44,276 bases of DNA. Origin: Nemertoderma westbladi. Its lineage: Eukaryota > Xenacoelomorpha > Nemertodermatida > Nemertodermatidae. The stretch lies in NCBI GenBank assembly GCA_032718475.1, contig JAUCBJ010006762.1, forward strand, positions 1 to 44,276. Reading direction: 5' to 3'. A program made the position numbers and the translations under genes. This document shows positions 1 to 9,313 of the stretch, piece after piece (position 1 is the first letter of the stretch; every line of letters begins with the position of its first letter). Below the pieces are notes generated by a model. The model saw nothing but the letters and a program-made list of their open reading frames with translations. It ran no database searches and was not told where the DNA came from.

Positions 1-165
1 TATTGAGACGCATCTTAAAGGACACTGGCCTTAAAGATGCGGATGATCTAGCAAATGTCATGGGTGATAGGGAGTTGTGGCGGTGCAATTTTGTTGACAA
101 GCCGGCACAGCATTCTTAAAAATGCACCTGCAATGCAGCATGCCGATCCTAGTAGTAGTAGTCCG
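1..165 (+). mobile_element. RTE-like LINE, 3' end fragment (cut by window edge)
   Basis: Bases 3-119 read as the last codons of the LINE ORF (ending DKPAQHS, stop at 117-119). This matches the C-terminus of the full-length copy at 13493-17205 but on the opposite strand. After the stop come a short 3' UTR and a tail of TAG triplets at about 150-162, the hallmark short-repeat tail of this family. Only the 3' end lies in the window, so it may be 5'-truncated or continue outside. Confidence 0.85.
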
Positions 166-212
166 TAAAGTGAGTGCAAGTGAATAATTCCACGTTCCTA
201 AAGAATGTAAAA

Positions 213-470
213 AAATCTAATGGAAACATTTCTAACAATGCACCAGATCACTATAACTCACTATAACTATAACACTATAACTCTCGTATTATTCGGTGTG
301 ATATGGCAAATTTTGGTGCTGGCACCAAATTTCGCAGCCACTTCCGAAAAATCCCAGTTTGACATGTCCAGTGCTGTTTTTATTTATTACGTAGGATTCA
401 GTACTATCATAAACCCGCATAACGAAATAAACAAGATGATACTATATATTGATCAATTTGGTTATTTTTA
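213..470 (+). repeat. Single unit of the dispersed 163-bp repeat family
   Basis: This stretch carries the palindrome GGTGCTGGCACC at 315-326, followed by the same 'cacttccgaaaaat...agtttga...' block seen in the five-unit array at 35716-36480. The upstream 213-245 also matches 35650-35680. It is therefore a fragment of the TTAA-type element described at 35173-36747. The open frame of 83 codons across it looks like chance. Confidence 0.65.
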
Positions 471-1039
471 AAATTGTTGTTAACTATGTAATAAAGAAAG
501 TCTCTAAATCTGCTGGTATTTTCTATAAGCTACGCTATATCTTCCCACTTCATATACTTCGCCAGCTTTACTTCACACTAATTCACCCCTATCTAACCTA
601 TGGTAGTATTCTATGGGGCAGTGCTCAAAGTACCCTCATCAATCCACTCTGCATAAAATTCAATAAAATAGTCCGTTGTATAACCTTTAATCCCTATAGA
701 TCCTCTGCTGCTCCAATCTACAAATCATTAAATATTCTTCCTCTAGACAGTCTATATAAACTGCAAGTAGGGCGTTTTATGTACGAAGTGAATTCTAATC
801 GATCTCCTGCCCCCATTCTAGAATTATTCACAAAATCTGCTTCTATTCATAGCTATTCTACCCGATCGGCAGCCCGAGGTGACTACTATATTCAAACTGT
901 AAGGCTCTCTTCATCTCAACGCTCTTTGAGCTTCCAGGGCCCTCAAATTTGGAATATCATTCCTTCGGACATTAGGACTTCAAAAACAAAAATAATCTTT
1001 TCTAAAAAATTAAAACAATATCTGTTAGCCTCTATCTGA
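471..1039 (+). pseudogene. CR1/L2-like LINE, C-terminal end of ORF2 (5'-truncated)
   Basis: About 190 codons read through to a stop at 1037-1039. The translation has the typical post-RT C-terminal domain of CR1/L2/Jockey-type reverse transcriptases: a KSAGIFYKLR start, then PYLTYGSILWG, then a STRSA motif and a QGPQIWNIIP motif near the end. The endonuclease and catalytic RT core are missing, as expected for 5' truncation during target-primed insertion. There is no genuine ATG; the upstream codons run into the 163-bp repeat fragment. The family is recalled by motif pattern, so the clade (CR1 versus L2) is uncertain. Confidence 0.75.
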
Positions 1040-1531
1040 TTAACTCTATTTTATTTTTATTTGTTTTTTTTTGAATTTTTTTTCCCTTATGAAATGCAAT
1101 TATAATCCACAAAATTTTAAAATTTATCAATTTTATGTGTTAGTTTGCCTGCGTTGGTGCATGGACCTGACCCGTCGTGTGTTATCGATTGCTTGTGTGA
1201 TGAGAATAAAAAACGTCAGCAAGTTCTAAATTGGTAAAATTCTGAATCTAGTATAAACTGAACCCTCACTCTCCCCCCCCCCCCCCCCCCCCCCCTCCCC
1301 AAGTTACTCCCACAACACCCCCACACTCCACTATTTCCAGCATCTGGATACTAGCACTACTAGCTATGCTATTGCTATAGTATCCAGTGCAATGTTTTTT
1401 TCAATGTTAGTTATATCATTTACTTTATGTATGTGCATTGTACATATTTTATGGAAATAATGTAAAGGAAATTAAAAAATAAATTGAAAAAATAAATAAA
1501 TTGACGTGACGGTAGAGGGAATGCAATTAAA

Positions 1532-1565
<34 letters not shown>

Positions 1566-1572
1566 TACGTAT
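1040..1572 (+). repeat. LINE 3' UTR, poly(C) tract, AT-rich stretch and 29-A tract
   Basis: No gene is seen here. After the LINE stop there is a T-rich 3' UTR, then an uninterrupted run of 23 C at 1273-1295. An AT-rich stretch with several AATAAA-like hexamers around 1480-1500 is followed by 29 A at 1534-1562. The A tract with upstream AATAAA looks like the poly(A) end of a retroposed transcript on the plus strand. Where one element ends and the next begins between 1200 and 1530 is not clear. Confidence 0.5.
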
Positions 1573-2900
1573 ATGAACTTCTTAACTACTGGCCATCCTA
1601 TCGATTTACACGATACGGACTATGTCGACACCGAAAGGGAAATGGTACTATTTAAATATCCTACCCAGCGGAGTCGGAACGATAAACTGAAAATCGAATG
1701 CGAAAATTCTATTCGAAATTGACTCGAAAGAGAAGACGTTAAAGAACCGGATAAATGCGGTAACTCCAACGTATATTTGGAATTCTTGAGAGAAACATTG
1801 TAAAACCGAATAAATATCACCCGCGTTTCCCCTACAAGATGTCTTTGGTATTATTGCGATGAATGCCCAAGACCCAACCAACAAACGGAAAGACATAAAC
1901 ATCCGCGGAGACGTTGCTTTAAACACGGTTTTACTCGCTATATTTACGGGAGTTTCGAGCGAAACTTGTTCGATGTATCACCTACGCTCGCTCGACTCAA
2001 ACGATCCTTAAATAAACCCATGATCAGAGTTCCGGAATACTCGGTCAGACCTCCTCATTCCCTGGTGAGACCTCAGACTCTTGATCCTAATAGTATCACG
2101 GATCCTCCCGAACTGTACTCACTGTTCAAAGATCTAGTGTTACCCGAACGGTTAGTCGGTGGCACTCCGGTTGTGGGCTCCCTAGATATTCGCCCATCTT
2201 ACCTAGCCGGATTGGGAAACGGACAACTAATATCGCCATTCAACCGTATCATCGTCCCGGTTTAACCCGATACAACCTGTCACCAAGGTGGAGGAGAGAG
2301 TTGTACGAAACACGTCGGACACTATTTGTCAAAAGATCGGAAAAGGAACCTACAATTGTTTAGAGAAACGTAAATTGCAGCAGCAAGTCCAAGAGGTAAA
2401 TGAATTAGCTTTATCTCAGTTCGATCAGGAAATCCGGAATCTCTAAGAAGATATCGAACTTGGACGACTCTACTTTCTGCAAGAGTTTTAGACGAATGCT
2501 TTCAATGACAAGCGGAGGAAAATCAGCTTGAGGAGAAGCATATCGATTCCGATAGAGCCCGAGAACGCGAGTTGGAAAGAATCATCAAACCGAGGAAATT
2601 TCTCACTACACACGGTCCACCTACCGCTTTCGTGCAAACGACCCGTCAGGGACCAGTAAGAGCTGCTGTCTTAAAATGCGCTCTCAAGGTTGTTTGACCT
2701 CGTTCCACTTAGGTTGATATTGATCAACCAGGTACCTCGACCGGCGGATACACCGACCGTAATCCTAAACCTTCCGATGCAATTGTATTGCACCCTTCAC
2801 CCAGGAGTTATAGCCCTCCTAGTAAAGTGGCTCGCCCCAAAGAGAAAAGGACTCTTGCTAGCCTCAAAGAACTGTGTAAATGCCGTCCACGCAAGAAAGA
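1573..2900 (+). pseudogene. Decayed gag-like reading frame with a zinc-knuckle-like motif
   Basis: An ATG at 1573-1575, ten bases after the A tract, opens a frame that runs to the stop at 2263-2265 with only two internal stops (TGA 1720-1722, TAA 1801-1803). The frame includes a Cys/His-rich segment (CLWYYCDECP ... RHKHPRRRC) at about 1835-1920, then a Pro-rich stretch. After a frame change the sequence from about 2255 to 2660 reads as a charged, helix-prone segment (for example ERKLQQQVQEVNELALSQF), with stops. A last Pro/Ser/Lys-rich piece reaches about 2900. This composition resembles a retroelement gag polyprotein, but I recognise no family. No RT or integrase is visible downstream. Confidence 0.45.
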
Positions 2901-2980
2901 CTAACTGTTTAGAGTATTTTTATATTTTAGAAACTGTGATTTTTTATATTTTATAGAGTTAAATCCCATTTTCTGGGAGC

Positions 2981-3143
2981 GGTGTAAAGGCTTTTGCGGA
3001 TCTAGCTAGTCAATTTTCCTGCAAAGTACTCTGTAGGTGTTTTAGCGGACATAAAAAGCCGTTTTCTTACTGTGTAGGTGTTTTAGTGGACATAAAAAGC
3101 CATTTTTCTGTATGTGTACTTTAGCGGACATAACTAGCGATTT
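2981..3143 (+). repeat. Degenerate tandem repeat (about 41-bp unit, 3 copies)
   Basis: The block 'tgtaggtgttttagcggac' plus 'ataaaaagcc' occurs at 3032-3060 and 3073-3101, with a diverged third copy at 3109-3143 and a weak fourth near 2981. Spacing is 41 and 36 bp. It lies just downstream of the decayed gag-like frame and may be part of the same element's 3' end. Confidence 0.6.
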
Positions 3144-4242
3144 TATGCCGCAATACGCCAAAATACTCTTGATACAGTGTAGTTCAGATGACGACATCTA
3201 TCAGCTGATATGTCCACGTAGAGCTTTTCTTTGTTCTTTGTTCGGCTCGACCAATCAGAGCGATTTTCATTTTATTTGCACAGAAGCCTCCGGGAAATCG
3301 CGCAATGCATTATGGTCTTTGTTTACCTTTTTTCCTGAGCCCAGAACATCGGCTGTGGAATTATTCTGTGTTTCAGACTTTAGCCAAACATTAGAATGGC
3401 TTTGATCATAGAAACGTATAACTGTTATCAGCCCATATCATACTATACATACCTTTCACCGCATTATTTTACTGCTATTTACTGTCAGTTATTAATGGTT
3501 ATCAGTTGATGGATATGTTGTTATATTTGGAGAATATCGATAAATAATCAGAAAACCCCAATCTTCTTGATATACTGAAGGTTAGAGAGACCGGTTACCT
3601 GTAGCAATTGCGACTTACATTATAGTGGATTTGGAGTGAATTGAATGCTATTTCATAGACCCTACATGTGTCAGTTGCTGTTCTCCTTATATATGATTAA
3701 AATTAGTGAAGGTCGGCAGACCAGTGTGCAGCAGTGTGCGGTAGTGTGCATGAGTGTGATCGATAACAAAGCATTTCCTAAAGAATGCGCTTTATACGAA
3801 AATCAATAGCCATCCCGTTGTGTCTAGTGTAAGTCATAACTCTGTTTACATACTTAGAGCGCCACGTCCTAAAGGAACTGTTAATATTTCCCGAAAGTGA
3901 ATAATATTTGTCAGAGATTATATATTAATGATCAATCGAATAGTACAGTAGGCCTACACCGCAATAAGGTCAGAGCATCCGAATCCAGTCTCCCTTAACC
4001 GCGGGTGAATGATCGCGCATAGGCTGGCTTCGGCTAATGTAGCTTTATGTGTATCAAATACTTGTTATAGGCTAAAGTCGATGTATAACCTAGAAGACAC
4101 CTAAATTTGGCAGGTTAAACTTCTAAAGGTCTAAAAGCGCGAACACTATATATAAAAATATTATGCAAAAAATAATAATGAATTTAGGACATATACTGTA
4201 TGAAAAAACAAACCGCCGCAAAAAAGTTAAAACTACAAAAAA
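3144..4242. other. No gene seen; possible LTR-like remnant
   Basis: Nothing with coding character was found beyond short chance frames. 3247-3262 has a CCAAT-type box (accaatcagagcg), which is common in LTR promoters. Around 3720-3760 there is a small run of 'agtgtgc' repeats. I could not find a second copy of this stretch in the window, so an LTR cannot be claimed. Confidence 0.35.
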
Positions 4243-4937
4243 TTACCATCCTTTATTATGTGGAGTATTATACTGTCTATTGAGTGTGGGGTGCTCCTGA
4301 GTAATTAAAAACTTTTCAGTGATTTTCCTATCAGTCCAATCTTTGCATTTAAAACGAAGTTTGATGCTAAAGGGGTGTGGTTCTCTACTTTGGCCAGGGT
4401 GTGCGTCTAAAAAATGTTCGCCTATTGATTCTTTACGATTAGCATTAAGAACGGAATTCCGATGTTTCATAATCCGGTCGCGAAGGGGACCCGCAGTTTC
4501 GCCTATGTAGTTTGTTACTCGTTGTGGACAGAGGTTGCATCTGAGTTCGTACACCACAATAATAGAAGTACACCCTTTAACTCCGTTGTTACAGGTATAA
4601 CATGGTTTACTCTTAGGGTCTGGGCAGGGGTTGACAGTTTGACTGCCCGTGTTAGCAGTCGTTTAAGGTTTGGTCCCGGGAGATGGACAAGTCGAGTTAT
4701 AGATCTAAGGGGGGATAAAGACACAATCGATTGGACTCTCTTACGAACAGAATCATTTATGAAAGGGATCACCAATGGTGTTGGGGATGCGCTGAGGGTA
4801 ATATGGATACGAAGATTGCGTGGGCGGGGTATGTTGGGGCCAACTGTATTGCGAATAAGTGTGTCTATAGTATGTGATGGGTAGTCATTATTTATTAGGA
4901 TATGTTTAACTTTAGGCCTATTTATTACGGGCAACAT
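4243..4937 (-). pseudogene. Penelope-like element, 3' part with GIY-YIG endonuclease domain
   Basis: The C-terminal part (4243 to about 4557) has a GIY-YIG signature: VVYELRCNLC, then NYIGETAGPLRDRIMKHR and an EHFLDAH segment. These are the usual catalytic Tyr, Arg, His and Glu neighbourhoods of Penelope-like elements. Just upstream is a Cys-rich linker (KPCYTCNNG ... GCTS) typical of the group. Further upstream (4660-4937) is the RT-to-endonuclease connector, with SPLRSITRLVHLPGPNLKRL. A one-base frame change near 4640-4670 separates connector and linker. The RT domain is absent, so this is a dead fragment. Confidence 0.75.
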
Positions 4938-5099
4938 TCAGAATCATATTATGCGGGTGGTTACTGTAATAATTTAGAATAATACCAACATTTCTCGGTT
5001 TAGTGTACTACTCAAAATCGATATTACCACTGTTATTAATCGTCGTAGTTGCAACAAGAAAAGGTAAACTACTGTGGGGCGAGCGACGAAAGTAAGCGA

Positions 5100-5166
5100 G
5101 CTTAGTATACAGGAACCTATGGTGGCCCTGAACCGCCACTGCAAAAAAAAAATAAATCTAAAGCAA
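5100..5166. repeat. Flank shared with the 21775-21895 repeat
   Basis: The stretch 'aacctatggtggccctgaa' followed by 'ccgccac', an A-rich run and 'ctaaagcaaaac' recurs in reverse complement at 21830-21895. There it again adjoins units of the CGTCYGGACGAG type. This shows the array is part of a dispersed element rather than a private satellite. Confidence 0.6.
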
Positions 5167-5695
5167 AACAACTCGTCTGGACGAGATGTTGTAGCAACAT
5201 CAACAACTCGTCCGGACAAGATGTTGTAGCAACAACTCGTCCGGACAAGATGTTGTAGCAACAACTCGTCCGGACAAGAAGTTGTGGCAACAACTCGTCC
5301 GGACAAGAAGTTGTAGTAACAACTCGTCCGGACAAGATGTTGTAGCAACATCAACAATTCGTCGGACAAGATGTTGTAGCAACAACTCGTCCGGACAAGA
5401 TGTTGTAGCAACAACTCGTCCGGACAAGAAGTTGTAGCAACAACTCGTCCAGACAAGATGTTGTAGCAACATCAACAACTCGTCCGGACAAGATGTTGTA
5501 GCAACAACTCGTCCGGACGAGATGTTGTAGCAACAACTCGTCCGGACAAGATGTTGTAGCAACAATTCGTCCGGACAAGAAGTTGTAGCAACAACTCGTC
5601 CGGACAAGATGTTGTAGCAACAACTCGTCCGGACAAGTTGTTGCTACAACAACTCGTCCGGACGAGTTGTTGCTACAACATCTTGTCCGGACGAG
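5167..5695. repeat. 29-bp near-palindromic tandem array with inverted end
   Basis: About 18 units share the core CTCGTCCGGACAAGATGTTG. The common spacing is 29 bp, with several 36-bp units that contain an extra 'atcaaca'. The core TCGTCCGGACRAGA is close to a palindrome. From about 5630 to the right end the units run in the opposite orientation (aagttgttgctacaacaactc), so the array can fold into a large hairpin. All long open frames over it (SCPDELLLQH-type repeats) are by-products of the periodicity. Confidence 0.85.
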
Positions 5696-5830
5696 ATGTA
5701 CAATAGTATGTAAATATATATTTATACTGTATGGTAATTTATGAGTGGAGGCCTATTGTAGGTTGTCATCTTATTACCAGATTAGTGTTGTGTATTTCAC
5801 TATAGGTTTCGTAAATACCCTTCTGTTATT

Positions 5831-7084
5831 ACAGAATTCCCGTGTTTGCTAGGAGTCAGTCAGACTATAATCCTTGCTTATGCCTATCCAATGTAATTTT
5901 AAATACTGAAGATATAATATTAATTTATCATTACCTGCGGTACACGGCTAAAGAAACTAAACTAATTTTAAACACCAATCATAGCCTTACTATCTCAACC
6001 CGTAGTATAGAGCGATTCAAATTTAAATTGGGGCTGCGCAGCCGAGATTATGAAACAGCACTACAAAGAATCATTGAAAATACAGCGAAAGAACTTTGTT
6101 TCGAAAGCGAGTTTGGGGGTTCCCATTGTGGATATAGAGCAATGCGACAAAGATTGTGGAGCCGTCATTGTATTAACATTCCCAAAGAAACCATGCGTGT
6201 TGTACTTAAGTGCTTAGAACCCGAAGGAGTCGACTACAGACTCATAAAATCACTTATGCGACGGAGTCTTTATTATTCAAACGGTCCGAATCATTGCTTA
6301 CATGTGGATGGTTATGACAAACTGAAGCCTTATGGGTTTCCCATCCATGGGGCTGTAGATGGGTTTTCTCTTAAAATAATTTGGCTGAAAGTTCTAGCGA
6401 GTAATAATAATCCAGACATTGTGGTAAATTCGTATTTTGAATATGTTCAGGATTTACGCAGTCTACCTTGTCTATTGCGTTCTGATTGTGGTACCGAAAA
6501 CTCCACTATGATTAAGGTTCATAAGGAGCTAAGGTCTTTATGTAACGATGAACGATCTAATGACCCTTTTATAAACGGAAGTTCTGTTTATAATACTAAA
6601 ATAGAACGATTGTAGCGTGACTTAAGGGAGAATGTTTTGCAATTTTGGATTGACCGATTATGTCATCTTCAAGCAGAGGGAATTTATTTGACTAATGATA
6701 ACCTACATGTCGAGATCGCGCGATATTGTTTTTTCAAACTTATACAGAATCAACTTGATATGTTTATTCTGAACTGGAATACGCACCGTATGCGTAAAAA
6801 TTGAAAAATTAACTTCTCCGGAGGAATTCCTGACCTACTATATTATGCCCCAGAAGAGTATGGGAAACAAGACTGGTCAGTGCTTTTACCAATAAGCCGC
6901 AACCAGTTACTTCATTTGGCTGAAGATATCAGTGAACCATATGATGACTCAGGTTGTTCCTCGATGAATTCTATGAACTATTAAGCACTTTATATTCCGA
7001 AAACGATGTACTATCACAACCAAAAACATTTTCAGATGGATTAGAATTATTCTTGTCTATATTGATTAAAGTTAAAAATTATTG
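5831..7084 (+). pseudogene. DDE integrase-like (rve superfamily) gene, broken
   Basis: The frame encodes an N-terminal helical part, a GYRAM motif (HCGYRAMRQRLW), then a DDE core. First Asp is in HVDGYDKLKPYGF, second in LRSDCGTEN and the Glu in KIERL, a D-39-E spacing. This pattern belongs to a group of integrase-core proteins expanded in many animal genomes and related to transposases. The Trp usually following IER is a TAG at 6613-6615. Another in-frame TGA lies near 6802, and a frame change near 6955 precedes the C-terminal piece ending at 7084. The open frame begins with GTG, not ATG; a splice-acceptor-like sequence (ttctgttattacag) ends at 5834, so an upstream exon is likely. It is inactive as it stands. 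Confidence 0.7.
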
Positions 7085-7428
7085 AAGTTTACCAGTTCGG
7101 TACATAATTAATTATTGTTAATTGTTTAAATGCCTCCCCCCCCCCATGCATATAAATGTTTGACCGTTGCGCCCCACCGCCCCCCCCCCCCCCCCCCACA
7201 CCCCTAAGTCAGCTAAAGATAATACAATTAACCGGGTTATAAATTTCACGTTGTTTCATTAGTATAAGCGTTTCTTAGATACAATAACACTGTTTTAAAG
7301 ATATACATATATAACATATAAAAAATAATAATAACACATGTCACATGTTTTTCAGTTAAGAGTTTTTTTTCTCGTTTATCTAGTTCCATTTCATTAAACT
7401 ATATTGAAGGGAAGATTTTGAGGATTAT
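7085..7428. other. Intergenic, two poly(C) tracts
   Basis: No gene is seen. Poly(C) runs lie at about 7134-7146 and 7181-7197. The remainder is AT-rich. It separates the convergent integrase-like and GGGTR-type pseudogenes. Confidence 0.6.
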
Positions 7429-7975
7429 TTAATATGGACTCAAATTCCAACCGCAGGTTCCTATAAACCTTGTAGGTAGAATGTAGCTCCAAAACAACAC
7501 AACGACATTGTTAACCTCTAATGCATAGTTGCATTCTTGTATGAGATGCTTATGAGCTGCAGCTACTATAACCGGCTTGAGCTTTTCTAGAGGTGGTATC
7601 ATTGAATGATAACAAAATCTATCCAATAAATGGATAAAAGGAGTGTCTCTAATTTCATCCTCATATATTTCGATGAAATCCTGAGTTGAAATCAAAGAAT
7701 CACCAACTTCCTTTATGGGTACTTCATTGGAAATTAATTCAGAATTTGCATTCACATTCACCATATCGACCGATTCCATACCTTCAGACCTCGTTTCACT
7801 CCCCAAGTAAAACCGTAGAACTTTAAACCCAGTTTCAGAGTAATACACAGACACAGTTTTCTTTAGATTCTCCTCCGAGCACTTGGTATCGGACCAGTCC
7901 ATTAGACAAAACTTAACCTATCTTTCTTACCAATACAACTTTCTCTGAAGGGGAAAAAAACTTCCACAGCTTTCT
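7429..7975 (-). pseudogene. Unrecognised protein gene, 3' part, split by an LTR element
   Basis: A 157-codon frame (ATG at 7900-7902, stop at 7429) contains YYSETGFKVLRFYLGSE near its start and is acidic in the middle. Sequence from 7975 down to about 7905 reads in another frame with KAVEVFFPF. Together with the piece at 12224-12566 the order of motifs is GGGTR, then FFP, then LRFYL. From memory this order is seen in uncharacterised animal proteins that often precede HECT-like domains; the link is weak. The LTR element 7981-12218 sits between the halves with a GTAAT duplication, and removing it leaves one continuous reading frame across the site. A separate lesion near 7905 shifts the frame again. 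Confidence 0.5.
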
Positions 7976-7980
7976 GTAAT

Positions 7981-8590
7981 TGTGACGGGATCAGAGATCC
8001 CGACCGGGTAATTATAGTACGCGTCACCATTCAGCTTTGGGATGGCGCTAACAGCGCGGCCGAGGCTGTTGGAGAAAACAATAAGTGTTTGGTGTTGTCT
8101 CTTGATGTTAGAAAATGATAGTACAATTAATACAGCAGAAATACAGATATAATAGATACCGGTATGATAGTGCCAATGACGGTCAATAATTGTTAGTGGT
8201 CTGCACTAAACTGAATAAACAACTGATGTACCAATCCAAGAATCTGACATAATATATGATTGATACACTAAATATTGCTTCACCTCCTACTCTACCTTGC
8301 CATCCTACCCAATGGATGCTTTCCTGTTCCCTATCACGTGCTTCCCTCCCCTCTATTGGCTAATATGCTACTTGTCACCCTGGCACTCTCTGGGAGTGTT
8401 TCCCCTCTGCTGCTAGCCTCTACTAGCTGTGTTCCCTCCGAGGTGGTTTGACCTCTAACCTTCCTTTCTATGTGGCTTCGGGGCTTGTGTTGCCAGATTA
8501 ATATTGCTAATCTCATATCTCCAACATATTGCTAAAATGCCACTATCCCATTTTCTGGTGGGTAATGAAGTGGAATTGAATCCGCTTACA
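7981..8590 (-). repeat. 3' LTR of the gag-only element (610 bp)
   Basis: It has the same termini as the other LTR. On the minus strand it begins directly after the purine tract. It ends at the GTAAT duplication shared with the split host gene. Confidence 0.88.
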
Positions 8591-9313
8591 CTCCCCCCCA
8601 TGCTATCTTCCTGGTGAGAAGATAGCATCAACCTCAAGTGCGCTTCAATTCCGCTGGAACCCGATCTACTATCGGGTGTGGGGTGGAGTTCTTTTCTCGG
8701 GGTTGGCTTTCCAGGCTGCCCCCCCTGGGTATGATATTGCTACCCCTTCTTGGTGCAATCGCAACCTATATTGCACCAAGACATCTGATGTCTCTGTTCG
8801 AGATAATTGTGGACTCCTTTCACACAATTTTATACCACCTCACTCTGAACTCACTCTAACTTCACTCTACTCTATATCCTATAGACCCTATCGTCCCTTA
8901 CTCTCCCTTACTACTCGCTCCCCACATTTAAATTGCACCCATCTACATTCTGCGCGCATCAACACCTCCTCTCCGTACCTCCGCCATGTTCCTATACTCA
9001 ACCCACACTTATTTCACTCCACTCACTCCTGACGAGCCTCACCCTCGCCTTTTGTGCCGTCACACTCAAGAAATGTGATTCGTTTACTGTCCCATCCTCC
9101 TACCATAGTCAATTGGTCCCCAGTCCCAGTAGATAGTTGGAAAGTGTTATATGACTATAGTACTTACTTTGATTATATTGATTCTAATTATATTCTATTG
9201 ATTATTACACATACGTACATACTAATTGCACTTTATTAAATTTTGCACTTAGGAGTTCGTATTACTTCACATGTGGTGCCTTCCAGGCATCCCCACATCT
9301 CCCCCTCCGAGTC
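8591..9313 (-). other. 3' non-coding part of the gag-only element
   Basis: No convincing coding sequence is seen between the gag stop and the purine tract. The stretch is C/T-rich on the plus strand and includes several short open frames of simple composition, which I treat as chance. Confidence 0.5.

Noticed and set aside
4974-5623. Long open frames over the 29-bp array in several phases
   Set aside because: The unit length lacks stops in several frames, so the repeated peptide is a by-product of periodicity; no start context, no homology.
5167-5695. CRISPR-like appearance of the array
   Set aside because: There are no unique spacers between repeats; units are contiguous, and the setting is animal.
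5167-5695. Hammerhead ribozyme units, as known near Penelope-like elements
   Set aside because: The conserved CTGATGA and GAAA cores are absent from the unit.
8676-9032. Plus-strand open frames in the interior of the gag-only element
   Set aside because: Low-complexity Ser/His/Leu composition from C/T-rich sequence and wrong strand for the element.
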